Made by a program: the position numbers and the translations under genes. Positions 27,844-40,711 of a stretch of 64,000 nucleotides of DNA are shown piece by piece. Source of the DNA: an uncultured Comamonadaceae bacterium (lineage in GTDB: Bacteria > Pseudomonadota > Gammaproteobacteria > Burkholderiales > Burkholderiaceae). The stretch lies in NCBI GenBank assembly GCA_946482595.1, contig CAMLSD010000001.1:1-64000 (forward strand), in the 5' to 3' direction. The number at the start of each line of letters is the position of its first letter. The stretch's first letter is position 1. Below the pieces are notes generated by a model. The model saw only the letters and a program-made list of their open reading frames with translations, was not told where the DNA came from and did no database searches.

Positions 27844-27873
27844 TTGGGGTTGGGGTTGGGGTTGGGGTTGGGG
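27844..27873. repeat. Hexanucleotide tract (TTGGGG)5 in the ohr leader
   Basis: Five perfect copies of TTGGGG on the plus strand, that is CCCCAA in the ohr message, ending next to the ohr ribosome site. The G-rich strand (five runs of four G) can form a G-quadruplex, and the unit number can change by slippage. Confidence 0.95.
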
Positions 27874-27918
27874 ATTCGATCGGACAGCTTTGTCGCTGGC
27901 GTCGGTGATGGGGCGTGT

Positions 27919-27938
27919 GGCGGCCTGTTCAGGCCGCC
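27919..27938 (-). terminator. Perfect hairpin at the ohrR stop codon
   Basis: GGCGGCCTG / CAGGCCGCC, nine paired bases around a two-base centre, overlapping the ohrR stop codon. It could reduce read-through from ohrR into ohr or protect a processed end. No U-run follows. Confidence 0.4.
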
Positions 27939-28459
27939 GCTTGCCCGGGTGAGCGGTTCACGGGCTGGACGGCCAGCCGCTGGCGCAGGGTGTGCAGGCG
28001 TTGCCGCAGCTCGGTGATCTCGTCCAGGCTGCATTGCGTGGCACAGGCGATGTGGCGGGGGACGGCCGCAGCGCCCTCGCGCAGCGCCTGGCCGGCGGCG
28101 GTGAGGCTGATCACGACGCGCCGTTCGTCTTCTGCGGCACGGGCCCGGCGGATCAGGCCGGCGGCTTCCATGCGCTTGAGCAGCGGCGTGAGGGTGCCGG
28201 AGTCGAGGTACAGGCGTTCGCCGAGTTCGGTGACGGTGAGGTGGTCGCGCTCCCAGAGCACCAGCATCGTCAGGTACTGAGGGTAGGTGAGGCCCATGCG
28301 GTCGAGCAGGGGCTTGTACAGCTTGGTCATCGCCAGCGAGGCTGAGTACAGCGCGAAGCAGAGCTGGTTGTCGAGCTGCAGCATCGCCGCGTCGGCCTGG
28401 GCCCGTGCCGTGTCCGGCGCGGAGGGGCTGGGTTGTGTCTTGCGGGTCACCATGGCCAT
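27929..28459 (-). CDS. ohrR: OhrR, MarR-family organic-peroxide sensor and repressor
   Basis: 176 residues from the ATG at 28459 (a second ATG two codons in is equally possible; the frame is open to 28648). The reactive N-terminal Cys34 is in [37 protein letters not shown], the defining OhrR sequence, followed by the winged HTH ([30 protein letters not shown]) and the wing [14 protein letters not shown]. Cysteines near the C-terminus (HIACATQC) point to the two-Cys type. Peroxide oxidation of Cys34 releases the operator. A fitting operator lies just upstream, and ohr downstream. Confidence 0.94.
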   Translation of the reverse strand: MAMVTRKTQPSPSAPDTARAQADAAMLQLDNQLCFALYSASLAMTKLYKPLLDRMGLTYPQYLTMLVLWERDHLTVTELGERLYLDSGTLTPLLKRMEAAGLIRRARAAEDERRVVISLTAAGQALREGAAAVPRHIACATQCSLDEITELRQRLHTLRQRLAVQPVNRSPGQAAA

Positions 28460-28472
28460 GAATGTAGCTCGC

Positions 28473-28496
28473 AATTTAATTGTGTGCAATTGAATC
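28473..28496. promoter_or_regulatory. OhrR operator
   Basis: Inverted repeat AATTG-TGTG-CAATT at 28478-28491, extended by AT pairs on both sides; the AT-rich AATT/CAATTG pattern is that of known OhrR boxes. It lies 19-32 bases upstream of the ohrR start, so it should control ohrR and, by co-transcription, ohr. Confidence 0.8.
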
Positions 28497-28607
28497 GATG
28501 CGTCCGCACACCGGACAGGGTCATCGTCCGGGGCAGTTGATGGGCGGTGAAGGAACACGCTAGCGTCACGCAGCGCTCGCATCGGTGCGGGCGACGGAGG
28601 TGTGTCG

Positions 28608-29078
28608 ATGCAACGCAGAGAAGTTCTGGTCACGCTGGCGGCCGTCACCGCGGTACCGCACGCGTGGGCTCATCATGGCTGGTCGAGTTTCGACACATCA
28701 CGGCCGATCTACCTGGCGGGCCGGATCGCCCGCCTGAGCTGGGCCAACCCGCACGCAGAGCTGCAGCTCGAGGTCGACACCGATCTCAAGCTGCCCGAGG
28801 GCCTGGCCACGCGCACGGTGCCGGAGCAACAGGCCCGCGTGGACATGAAAGACCTGCTGACGCGTGCCGTGGTGCCCACGCGCAAGGACAAGCTGTGGCA
28901 GATCGAACTGGCGCCGCTCTTCAGGATGAACGCCTGGAAGGTGCCACAACCCCGCGAGGGTGACCGGCTCAGTCTGCTGGGCTACACCTTTGCCGGCGAA
29001 AAGGGCGACGCCATCGCCCGCGTCGAGGTGCTGTTCATCGGTGAGGGCGCCTACCCGCTGCGTTCAGGCCCGGCCTGA
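28608..29078 (+). CDS. Secreted DUF6152-type protein
   Basis: 156 residues with a Tat-like leader (MQRREVLVTLAAVTAVPHAWA) and a mature part beginning HHGWSSFDTSRPIYLAGRIARLSWANPHAELQLEV, the typical opening of DUF6152 periplasmic proteins. Function is unknown. The ATG at 28608 is preceded by GGAGG seven bases upstream; a GTG at 28602 is in frame. Transcribed alone, divergent from ohrR and convergent with yheS. Confidence 0.8.
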   Translation: MQRREVLVTLAAVTAVPHAWAHHGWSSFDTSRPIYLAGRIARLSWANPHAELQLEVDTDLKLPEGLATRTVPEQQARVDMKDLLTRAVVPTRKDKLWQIELAPLFRMNAWKVPQPREGDRLSLLGYTFAGEKGDAIARVEVLFIGEGAYPLRSGPA

Positions 29079-29098
29079 AGCAGCGTCCGGCCGGACGT

Positions 29099-31044
29099 TC
29101 AGGCGCCGAGCTGTTCGATCTGCTCGGACAGCTCGAGCCACCGCATTTCGAGCTCGTCGGTCTCGTCGGCGATGGTCTTCAGGCGTCGCCCATGCTCGGC
29201 CAGGTCGGCGGCGGACAGGCCGGCACCTGACAACGCGGTTTCGAGCCGCGTCTTTTCGTCGTGGAGTGCGGCCAGGCGGGCATCGATGCCGGCCAGCTCC
29301 TTCTTGAGCGGGCGCGCCAGCTCGGACAGCTTCTGACGGGCCTGGGCCTGCGCCTTGCGCTCGTCGCGCCGGTTCACGCCGGTGTCCGCCGGCGCAGCAC
29401 CCGCTGCGTCCGACGACCCGCCCTTGGTGAAGGTCTCGCGCTGGATGCGGGCCTGGTCGAGCAGCCAGCGCTGGTAGTCGTCGAGGTCGCCGTCGAAGGG
29501 TGCCACGGCGCCGCCGCTGACCAGCCAGAACTCGTCGCAGACTTCCCGCAGCAGCGCGCGGTCATGGCTGACCAGCATCACCGTGCCCTCGAACTCGTTG
29601 AGCGCCATGCTCAGCGCCTCGCGGGTGGCCAGGTCGAGGTGGTTGGTCGGTTCGTCGAGCAGCAGCAGGTTGGGGCGCTGCCACACCAGCATGGCCAGCA
29701 CCAGCCGGGCCTTTTCGCCGCCGCTCATGGTGCCGACCGTCTGGGCGACCATGTCGCCGACAAAGCGGAAGCTGCCCAGGAAGTCGCGCAGTTCCTGTTC
29801 ACGGGCCTGGGGACTGACCTCGCGTGCCAGACGGATCATGTGCTGCAAGGGCGTTTCGTCCGGCCTCAGCACGTCCAGCTCCTGCTGCGCGAAGTAGCCG
29901 ATGGCCAGGCCCTTGCCTTCGGTCACGGTTCCGGCCAGCGCCGGTTGGGCACGCGCGATGGTCTTGACCAGCGTGGACTTGCCCTGGCCGTTGGCGCCCA
30001 GGATGCCGATGCGCTGGCCAGCCTGCACCGAGCGGTTGATGTGGTGCACGATGGTGACGTCGGGCCGCCCCTCGGTGCCCGCATAGCCGCAGGACACGTC
30101 CTTCAGTGCCAGCATCGGGTTGGGCAGGCTGGCCGGCTCGCGGAACTCGAAGCTGAAGTCGGCACTGGCCAGCACGGGGGCGATGCGCTCCATGCGCTCC
30201 AGCGCCTTGACCCGGCTCTGCGCCTGCTTGGCCTTGGTCGCCTTGGCCTTGAAGCGGTCGATGAAACGCTGCAGATGGGCGATCTTGTCCTGCTGGCGCT
30301 CATAGGCGGCCTGCTGCTGCATCAGGCGTTCGGCACGCATGGCCTCGAAGGCGGTGTAGTTGCCGGTGTAGCGGGTGAGCTGGGCCTGGTCGAGGTGCAC
30401 GGTGACACGGGTGATCGCGTCGAGGAATTCGCGGTCGTGGCTGATCACGAGCATCGTGCCTTCGAACCGCTTGAGCCAGCTTTCCAGCCACACGAGGGCG
30501 TCGAGGTCCAGGTGGTTGGTGGGTTCGTCGAGCAGCAGCAGGTCGGCCGGGCACATGAGTGCGCGGGCCAGTTGCAGGCGCATGCGCCAGCCACCCGAGA
30601 AGCTGTTGACGGGGCGATCGAGCTGGTCAGGCTTGAAGCCCAGGCCCAGCAGCATCGACTGGGCCCGAGGGCGGGCGTCGAAGCCGCCGGCATCCTGGAT
30701 GTGCTGATGGGCCTCGGCGATGGCGTGGCCGTCGCCGCGGGCTTCGGCAGCGGCAAGTGCCGCCTGCGCTTCCATCAGGGGCACGTCGCCTTGCAGCACG
30801 AAGTCGGTGGCGCTGTCATCGGTCTCGGGCATCGACTGCGCGACTTCGGCAATGCGCCAGCGCTCCGGGAACTCCAGGTCGCCGGCGTCGGCATGCAACT
30901 CGCCGGTCAGCAGGGCAAACAGCGAGGACTTGCCGGCGCCATTGCGGCCGACCAGGCTGGCCTTTTCACCGCCATGCAGGGTGAGGTTGACGTTGTCCAG
31001 CACGACCTTGGTGCCGCGCCGCAGCGTGAGATTTCTCAGGGTGA

Positions 31045-31048
<4 letters not shown>
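29099..31048 (-). CDS. yheS: ABC-F family ribosome-associated ATPase, YheS type
   Basis: 649 residues with two ABC cassettes and no membrane segment: first Walker A GRNGAGKSSL, signature NSFSGGWRMRLQLARAL and LLLDEPTNHLDL; second GANGQGKSTLVKT, MSGGEKARLVLAML and LLLDEPTNHLDL. The inter-domain linker (about 240-300, KAKATKAKQAQSRVKALERMERI) is basic, as needed to reach the ribosomal P-tRNA, and the C-terminus is a charged coiled coil (about 560-649). ABC-F proteins of this branch rescue stalled ribosomes. The start overlaps the prmB stop (ATGA), linking two ribosome-related genes. Confidence 0.93.
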
Positions 31049-34303
<3,255 letters not shown>

Positions 34304-34361
34304 CGAAGTCCTCCTTGTGCTGGTGGCCCGGCGCACCGGGCCCGTGCAACGGGTGCCCTGC

Positions 34362-35183
34362 TCAGGCGCGCAGCAGTTCGTTGATGCTGGTCTTGGCGCG
34401 CGTCTGGGCGTCCACGCGCTTGACGATCACCGCGCAGTACAGGCTGTACTTGCCGTCGGCGCTCGGCAGGCTGCCGCTCACCACGACCGAGCCGGCCGGG
34501 ATGCGCCCGTAGCTCACCTCACCGGTGGCACGATCGTAGATCTTGGTGCTCTGGCCGATGTAGACGCCCATGGAGATCACCGAGTTCTCCTCGACGATCA
34601 CGCCTTCGACCACTTCGGAGCGTGCACCGATGAAGCAGTTGTCCTCGATGATGGTCGGGTTGGCCTGCAACGGCTCGAGCACGCCGCCGATCCCCACACC
34701 GCCGGACAGGTGGACGTTCTTGCCGATCTGGGCACACGAGCCGACGGTGGCCCAGGTGTCGACCATCGTGCCTTCGTCGACATAGGCGCCGATGTTCACG
34801 TAAGAAGGCATCAGCACGACGTTGCGGGCGATGTAGCTGCCGCGGCGGGCCACGGCCGGCGGCACCACGCGCACACCGGTGGCACGCATCGCTTCTTCAT
34901 CCAGGTGGGCGAACTTGGTCTGCACCTTGTCGAAAAAGCCCAGTTCGCCGGCGCGGATGGGCACGTTGTCATTCAGGCGGAAGCTCAGCAGCACCGCTTT
35001 TTTCACCCATTGGTGGGTGGTCCAGGCGCCGTCGATCTTCTCGGCCACGCGCACGCGGCCCTTGTTCAGGTCGGCGATCACGTGTTCGACGGCGTCGCGC
35101 ACGTCCGACGGGGCCGACTTGGGAGACAGGTTCGCGCGGTCTTCCCACGCCTGGTTGATGATGGATTCGATCTGTTGGGTCAT
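34362..35183 (-). CDS. dapD: Tetrahydrodipicolinate N-succinyltransferase
   Basis: Adds succinyl from succinyl-CoA to tetrahydrodipicolinate, opening the succinylase branch of diaminopimelate synthesis. 273 residues, family length. Left-handed beta-helix hexapeptide repeats run from about residue 105 to 230 (for example [40 protein letters not shown] and [34 protein letters not shown]). Placed nine bases after dapC on the same strand. Confidence 0.97.
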   Translation of the reverse strand: MTQQIESIINQAWEDRANLSPKSAPSDVRDAVEHVIADLNKGRVRVAEKIDGAWTTHQWVKKAVLLSFRLNDNVPIRAGELGFFDKVQTKFAHLDEEAMRATGVRVVPPAVARRGSYIARNVVLMPSYVNIGAYVDEGTMVDTWATVGSCAQIGKNVHLSGGVGIGGVLEPLQANPTIIEDNCFIGARSEVVEGVIVEENSVISMGVYIGQSTKIYDRATGEVSYGRIPAGSVVVSGSLPSADGKYSLYCAVIVKRVDAQTRAKTSINELLRA

Positions 35184-35192
35184 GGAATCGGC

Positions 35193-36410
35193 TCAGGTAA
35201 GGGAACGGACGTAGCTGGCGATGCGATGGGCGGCCTCGAGGCACTCGTCGACTTCGGCCACCAGCGCCATGCGCACGCGGCCGGCGCCCGGGTTGGTGCC
35301 GTTGGCATCGCGCGCGAGGAAACTGCCGGGCAGCACCGCCACATTGTATTGAGCGAGCAGGCCGCGGGCGAACTCGGTGTCGCTGCCGCCGCAAACGTTC
35401 GGCGGCACGCGGGCCCAGAGGTAGAAGCCGGCGTCCGGCAGCGCGACTTCCAGCACCTGCTGCAGCACCGGCGTGACCTGGGCGAACTTGGTCCGGTAGA
35501 GGTTGCGGTTGTCGACCACGTGCTGCTCGTCGTTCCAGGCGGCGATGCTGGCACGCTGGATCGTCGGGCTCATGGCGCTGCCGTGGTAGGTGCGGTAGAG
35601 CAGGAACTGCCGCAGGATCTCGGCGTCACCCGCCACGAAGCCCGAGCGCATGCCCGGCACATTGGAGCGCTTGGACAGGCTGGTGAAGGCGATGAGGCGG
35701 CGATAGTCGGTGCGGCCCAGCCGCGCCGCGGCTTCCAGGCCGCCCAGCGGCGGCTCGTCGCGGAAGTAGATCTCGGAATAACACTCGTCCGAGGCGATCA
35801 CGAAGCCATGGCGGTCGCTCAGCTCGAACAGCCTGGCCCATTCGTCCAGCGGCACCACCGCACCCGTGGGGTTGCCGGGTGAACACACGTACAGCAACTG
35901 GGTCTGTGCCCATGTGGATTCGGGAATCGACGACCAGTCGGCCGCAAAGTTGCGCGCCGGATCACTGTTGGCAAACGCCGTGCGTGCCCCGGCCAGCAGG
36001 GCGGCGCCTTCATAGATCTGATAGAACGGGTTGGGGCACACGACAACCGGGCCGCCGTGCTCGCGATGGCGCGTCGGGTCGACCACCGTCTGGGCCAGCG
36101 CAAACAGCGCCTCGCGCGAGCCGGTGACCGGCAGCACCTGCGTGGCGGCATCCAGCGCAATGCCGTAGCGCCGTTGCACCCAACCGGCTATGGCTTCACG
36201 CAGCGCCGGCGTGCCGGCGGTGGCAGGGTAGCTGGCCAGGCCGTCGAGCGAGGCCACGAGTGCCTCGCGAATCAGCTCGGGCGTCGGATGGCGGGGTTCG
36301 CCCAGTCCCAGGCTGATCGGGCGCAGGGCCGGGTTGGGCACGATGTCCTGCGTCAGGGCACGCAGGCGCTCGAAGGGGTAGGGGTTCAGGCGGGAGAGCA
36401 GCGGGTTCAT
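35193..36410 (-). CDS. dapC: N-succinyldiaminopimelate aminotransferase
   Basis: PLP-dependent fold-type I aminotransferase for the step between DapD and DapE. 405 residues. Substrate-side signature SLGLGEPRHPTPELI, the YYP-like SYPATAGTPALREAIAGW, the cofactor-ring segment CSPGNPTGAVV, Asp-Tyr-like IASDECYSEIYF, and the Schiff-base Lys in FTSLSKRSNVPGMRSGF, which is specific for the DapC group over general aspartate aminotransferases. First gene of the cluster dapC-dapD-pilU-dapE-prmB-yheS; the ATG at 36410 is about 120 bases downstream of queF. Confidence 0.95.
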   Translation of the reverse strand: MNPLLSRLNPYPFERLRALTQDIVPNPALRPISLGLGEPRHPTPELIREALVASLDGLASYPATAGTPALREAIAGWVQRRYGIALDAATQVLPVTGSREALFALAQTVVDPTRHREHGGPVVVCPNPFYQIYEGAALLAGARTAFANSDPARNFAADWSSIPESTWAQTQLLYVCSPGNPTGAVVPLDEWARLFELSDRHGFVIASDECYSEIYFRDEPPLGGLEAAARLGRTDYRRLIAFTSLSKRSNVPGMRSGFVAGDAEILRQFLLYRTYHGSAMSPTIQRASIAAWNDEQHVVDNRNLYRTKFAQVTPVLQQVLEVALPDAGFYLWARVPPNVCGGSDTEFARGLLAQYNVAVLPGSFLARDANGTNPGAGRVRMALVAEVDECLEAAHRIASYVRSLT

Positions 36411-36531
36411 GGCGTTGGATTATCCCCGTGCGCCCACGGTTGCGCTGGCAGGCCGGGCCCGCCGCACGGCTGGTGCGGGCACAGCAGGGGTTGTGGACGC
36501 CCCGGCGCTGCCAGGCCCCGGGGCCGAGGGT

Positions 36532-37008
36532 TCAGCCCAGCAGCCCGGACTCGGCCGCATGCGCCGGCAGATCGACACGCGGCTGCGGCTTCCAGCCCTT
36601 CTTGCGGTGCTCTGCCACCACATTGGTGTAGATGCCGCCACGAACGTACCACTTGGCCGTGATACGCAGATAACGCGGCGAGATGGCCTTGACGATGTCG
36701 TCGAGGATGTCGTTGGTGACCTTCTCGTGGAACGCGCCCTCGTTGCGGTAGCTCCACATGTACATCTTGAGGCTCTTGAGTTCGATGCACAGCTTGTCGG
36801 CGATGCAGTCGATCGTGAAGTGCGCGAAGTCGGGCTGGCCGGTCAGCGGGCAGTGGCAGGTGAACTCGGGAATCTGGAACTGGATCACGTAGTCGCGTTG
36901 TGGCGACGGGTTGTCGAAGACGTGCAGCTCCTTCGACGGGGCCGACGGCGGATTCGCAGGCATGGGGCGCTGCTTGGGGGCAGCCGACCGGGACGTGGAC
37001 TTGGGCAT
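36532..37008 (-). CDS. queF: NADPH-dependent 7-cyano-7-deazaguanine reductase (type I QueF)
   Basis: Reduces preQ0 to preQ1 in queuosine synthesis. 158 residues, the short unimodular type. The catalytic Cys is in [17 protein letters not shown], followed by the QueF motif [26 protein letters not shown]. About 25 N-terminal residues are Lys/Pro/Ser-rich and not conserved; an in-frame ATG 15 codons in is an alternative start. Divergent from smc. A GC-rich hairpin (37038-37055) is in its leader; it does not look like a preQ1 riboswitch. Confidence 0.96.
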   Translation of the reverse strand: MPKSTSRSAAPKQRPMPANPPSAPSKELHVFDNPSPQRDYVIQFQIPEFTCHCPLTGQPDFAHFTIDCIADKLCIELKSLKMYMWSYRNEGAFHEKVTNDILDDIVKAISPRYLRITAKWYVRGGIYTNVVAEHRKKGWKPQPRVDLPAHAAESGLLG

Positions 37009-37037
37009 GGAATCAACAGAGGTAAGCAGACGTTCGC

Positions 37038-37055
37038 GGCGCGCACCAGCGCGCC
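37038..37055 (-). other. Leader hairpin upstream of queF
   Basis: Perfect 7-bp stem GGCGCGC / GCGCGCC with the tetraloop ACCA (plus strand), 30 bases upstream of the queF start; on the plus strand it is followed by TTT. It may be a 5' leader structure of queF or a shield against antisense transcription. No preQ1 aptamer pattern was found around it. Confidence 0.4.
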
Positions 37056-37191
37056 TTTGCGGGTGGCCCCAATGGTATCATCCGGCCTCGCCAGAGCGGC
37101 GGTTCCTGCCTGCTTTTATCAATCAAATCAAACACTTGCATCATGCGCCGGCATCAGGTCGTGCGCATCCGGCCGCCACCTTCCCACCCCC

Positions 37192-40100
37192 ATGCGCCTG
37201 AATTCGATCAAGTTGTCCGGCTTCAAGTCGTTTGCCGAACCCACCCATTTCCAGCTGCCCGGGCAACTGGTCGGTGTGGTCGGCCCCAATGGCTGCGGCA
37301 AGTCCAACATCATGGACGCGGTGCGCTGGGTGCTGGGCGAGTCCAAGGCCTCCGAGCTGCGCGGCGAGTCCATGCAGGACGTGATCTTCAACGGCTCGGG
37401 CAACCGCAAGCCGGCCAGCCGGGCGAGCGTCGAGCTGGTGTTCAGCAACGAGGACGCGCGTGCCGGTGGCCAGTGGAACCAGTTCGCCGAGATCGCCGTC
37501 AAGCGCGTGCTCACGCGCGACGGCACGTCCAGCTATTTCATCAACAACCAGCCGGTGCGCCGGCGTGACGTTCAGGACGTCTTCCTGGGCACCGGGCTGG
37601 GCCCGCGTGCCTACGCCATCATCGGGCAGGGCACGATCAGCCGCATCATCGAGTCCAAGCCCGAGGAACTGCGCATGTTCCTCGAAGAGGCGGCAGGGGT
37701 TTCCAAGTACAAGGAACGACGCCGCGAGACCGAGAACCGGCTGAAGGACACGCGCGAGAACCTCACCCGCGTCGAGGACATCCTGCGCGAGCTGAATGCC
37801 AACCTCGAAAAGCTCGAAAAGCAGGCCGAAGTTGCCGCGCAATACCGCGCCTTGCAGGACCAGGGCACGCTCAGGCTGCACCAGTTGTGGTTCCTGAAGC
37901 ACCGCGATGCCTCGACCGAGCAGGAGCGGGTGCACAAGGAGGCGCTGGCTGCCACCAATGCCCTCGAATCGCGCATGGCCGAACTGCGCCACGTCGAGGC
38001 CGAACTCGAAACCATCCGCCAGGCCCACTACAACGCCAGCGATGAGCTGCACGCAGCCCAGGGCTCGCTGGCCGAGGCCAGCCTGGAAGTCAGCCGCCTC
38101 GAAGAACGCATCCGCTATGTCGTGGAGGGCCGCCAGCGGGTGGAGCAGCGCCTGGCCGATCTGCGCGCGCAAAGCGAGCAGTGGTCGCAGCGACGCAGCG
38201 ATGCCGAGTCCGAACTCGACACCATCGCCGAGCAGATCGCGATGGCCGAGGAGCAGGCCGAGATCCTGGCGGCGCAGTGCGAGGAGCAGGCGGGCAACCT
38301 GCCGGCCCATGAAGACGCCGTGCGCGCCGCCTCGGCGCGTGCCAACGAGCAGCGGACGTCGGTGGCCGGCGTGCAGCAGCAGATCCAGCTGCTGGCGGCC
38401 GAGTCGCGCAACATCGACGACCAGTCGCGTCAGCTCAATCAGCGCCGGGAACGCCTGACCACCGAGTCGCGTGCACTGGCCGCGCCCGACGAGGCGCGCC
38501 TGGGGGATCTTCGCCGTCAGCACGAGCTGGCTGCCGAGGCGCAGGCCGTGGCCGAGGAAAGGCTGCACGAGCTGACCGAGCAGGTGCCGCAACTCGACGA
38601 CGAGCGCCGCTCCCGCCAGGAACAACTCAATACCGAGTCTGGCCGGCAGACCGACCTCGGCGCGCGCCTGGAAGCCCTGCGCGCGCTGCAGGAGAAGGTC
38701 CAGACCGAAGGCAAGCTCAAGCCCTGGCTGGCCAAGCACGGGCTGGACGGCCTGCAGGGCCTGTGGACCCGCGTTCACATCGAGCCGGGCTGGGAAACCG
38801 CACTCGAGTCGGCACTGCGCGAGCGCCTGAATGCGCTGGAGGTCGGCCGGGTCGAAACCGTGCGGGCCTTTGCCAACGACGCGCCGCCGGCCAAGCTGGC
38901 CTTCTACACCCTGCCGGCCGGGGCCATCAGCAACACGCACGAGACGCTGTCGCGCCTGTCCGACCTGCTGCGCCTGAACGACGCGGGCCTGAAGGCCCTG
39001 CTCAACGACTGGCTCGAAGGCGTCTACACCGCGGCATCGCTCGACGACGCGCTGGCCCAGCGCGGCAAGCTCACCCACGGCGAGGTCATCATGACCCGCG
39101 AGGGCCATGCCGTCTCGCAGTTTGCCGTGGCCTTCTACGCGCCCGACTCCGAGCAGGCCGGCATGCTGCAGCGTGCCCAGGAGATCGAGAACCTGGAGCG
39201 CCAGGTGCGGGCGCAGTCGCTGATCGCTGAAGATGCCCGTTCCGCCCTGATCCGGGCCGAGGCCGCCTACACCGAAGGCTCGACGCGTCTGGTGGCGGCT
39301 CGTCGCGAGGCCGCCGAACTGCAGAGCCGCGCCCATCAACTGCAGGTCGAGCTGCTGCGCCTGACGCAGCAGGCCGAGCAGACCAGCAGCCGGCGCGGCC
39401 AGATTGACGGTGAACTCGCCGAGATCGACGCCCAGCTCGACGAGCTGAACGAGCGGCGCGCCACTGGCGAGGCCCGGTTCGAGGAGCTCGACATGGCCCT
39501 GGCCAACGAGCAGGAGCGCCATGCCGAGCTTGAAGAAGCCGTGATCGAATCCGAGCGTCGCCTGAACCAGGCCCGCGAGCAGTTGCGCTCGCTCGAACGC
39601 GAGGCGCAGGAGTCCCAGTTCTCGGCGCGCGCCCTGTCGGCGCGCCGCGGCGAACTGCAGCGCGCCATCGAAACCGCCGCACAGCAGATCCAGACCAATG
39701 CCAGCACGGCCGAGCAGTTGCAGGTCGAACTCGACGGCTTCAACGACGCGGCAGCCCAGGCGGGGTTGCAGGAAGCGCTGGCTGTGCGTTCGGAGCGCGA
39801 GGCGGCGTTGGCGGCCAAGCGCAGCGAATACGACGACCTGTCGCTCAGGCTGCGTCGCAGCGAAGAGCAGCGCATGGAGTTCGAGCGCAGCCTGCAGCCG
39901 CTGCGCGATCGCATCACCAAGCTGCAGCTCGAAGAGCAGGCGGCATCGCTCGGGGGCGCCCAGTACATGGAGCAGCTCACCCAGGCCCAGGTCGACCTCG
40001 AGGTGCTGGCGAACTCGATTCAGGAAGGCGGTGTGCGGCTTCAGGGGCTGCAAGGCGAGATCGACCGCATCAACCGCGAGATCGCGGCGCTGGGTGCCGT

Positions 40101-40707
40101 CAACCTGGCCGCGCTGGACGAGCTGACCGCGGCGCGTGAGCGCAAGTCCTTCCTTGATGCGCAATCGGCCGACCTGAACGATGCGATCTCGACCCTGGAA
40201 GACGCGATCCACAAGATCGACCTCGAAACCCGCGACCTGCTCAAGAAGACCTTCGACTTCGTCAACGAGCATTTCGGCACGATGTTCCCCAGCCTGTTCG
40301 GCGGGGGCACCGCCCGCCTGGTGATGACCGGCGACGAGATCCTGGACGCCGGCGTGCAGGTGATGGCACAGCCGCCCGGCAAGAAGAACAGCACGATTCA
40401 TCTGCTGTCCGGTGGCGAGAAGGCGCTGACCGCCATTGCGCTGGTGTTTGCGATCTTCCAGCTCAATCCGGCACCGTTCTGCCTGCTCGACGAAGTCGAT
40501 GCGCCGCTGGACGACGCCAATACCGAGCGTTATGCCAACCTGGTGCGCAGCATGTCGTCGGGGACCCAGTTCCTGTTCATCTCGCACAACAAGATCGCGA
40601 TGGAAATGGCCGAACAGCTGATCGGCGTGACCATGCAGGAGCAGGGTGTGTCGCGCATCGTGGCGGTCGACATGGAAGCGGCCGTGGGCATGGCCGAGGC
40701 GGCGTGA
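37192..40707 (+). CDS. smc: Chromosome segregation ATPase SMC
   Basis: Condenses and organises the chromosome as a dimer with ScpA and ScpB. 1171 residues from the ATG at 37192; the same frame is open far upstream (36409) only because of GC-rich bias. Walker A GPNGCGKSN is at residues 31-39. Long coiled coils (about 170-500 and 670-1000) flank a hinge with GLQGLWTRVHIEPGWETALESALRERLNAL. C-terminal signature IHLLSGGEKALTAIALVFAIF and Walker B PFCLLDEVDAPLDDANTERYANLV complete the ATPase head. zipA follows after four bases. Confidence 0.98.
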   Translation: MRLNSIKLSGFKSFAEPTHFQLPGQLVGVVGPNGCGKSNIMDAVRWVLGESKASELRGESMQDVIFNGSGNRKPASRASVELVFSNEDARAGGQWNQFAEIAVKRVLTRDGTSSYFINNQPVRRRDVQDVFLGTGLGPRAYAIIGQGTISRIIESKPEELRMFLEEAAGVSKYKERRRETENRLKDTRENLTRVEDILRELNANLEKLEKQAEVAAQYRALQDQGTLRLHQLWFLKHRDASTEQERVHKEALAATNALESRMAELRHVEAELETIRQAHYNASDELHAAQGSLAEASLEVSRLEERIRYVVEGRQRVEQRLADLRAQSEQWSQRRSDAESELDTIAEQIAMAEEQAEILAAQCEEQAGNLPAHEDAVRAASARANEQRTSVAGVQQQIQLLAAESRNIDDQSRQLNQRRERLTTESRALAAPDEARLGDLRRQHELAAEAQAVAEERLHELTEQVPQLDDERRSRQEQLNTESGRQTDLGARLEALRALQEKVQTEGKLKPWLAKHGLDGLQGLWTRVHIEPGWETALESALRERLNALEVGRVETVRAFANDAPPAKLAFYTLPAGAISNTHETLSRLSDLLRLNDAGLKALLNDWLEGVYTAASLDDALAQRGKLTHGEVIMTREGHAVSQFAVAFYAPDSEQAGMLQRAQEIENLERQVRAQSLIAEDARSALIRAEAAYTEGSTRLVAARREAAELQSRAHQLQVELLRLTQQAEQTSSRRGQIDGELAEIDAQLDELNERRATGEARFEELDMALANEQERHAELEEAVIESERRLNQAREQLRSLEREAQESQFSARALSARRGELQRAIETAAQQIQTNASTAEQLQVELDGFNDAAAQAGLQEALAVRSEREAALAAKRSEYDDLSLRLRRSEEQRMEFERSLQPLRDRITKLQLEEQAASLGGAQYMEQLTQAQVDLEVLANSIQEGGVRLQGLQGEIDRINREIAALGAVNLAALDELTAARERKSFLDAQSADLNDAISTLEDAIHKIDLETRDLLKKTFDFVNEHFGTMFPSLFGGGTARLVMTGDEILDAGVQVMAQPPGKKNSTIHLLSGGEKALTAIALVFAIFQLNPAPFCLLDEVDAPLDDANTERYANLVRSMSSGTQFLFISHNKIAMEMAEQLIGVTMQEQGVSRIVAVDMEAAVGMAEAA

Positions 40708-40711
40708 ACAG

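Noticed and set aside
36411..37191. preQ1 riboswitch upstream of queF
   Set aside because: The leader has a simple GC hairpin but not the loop and A-rich tail of preQ1 class I or II aptamers.
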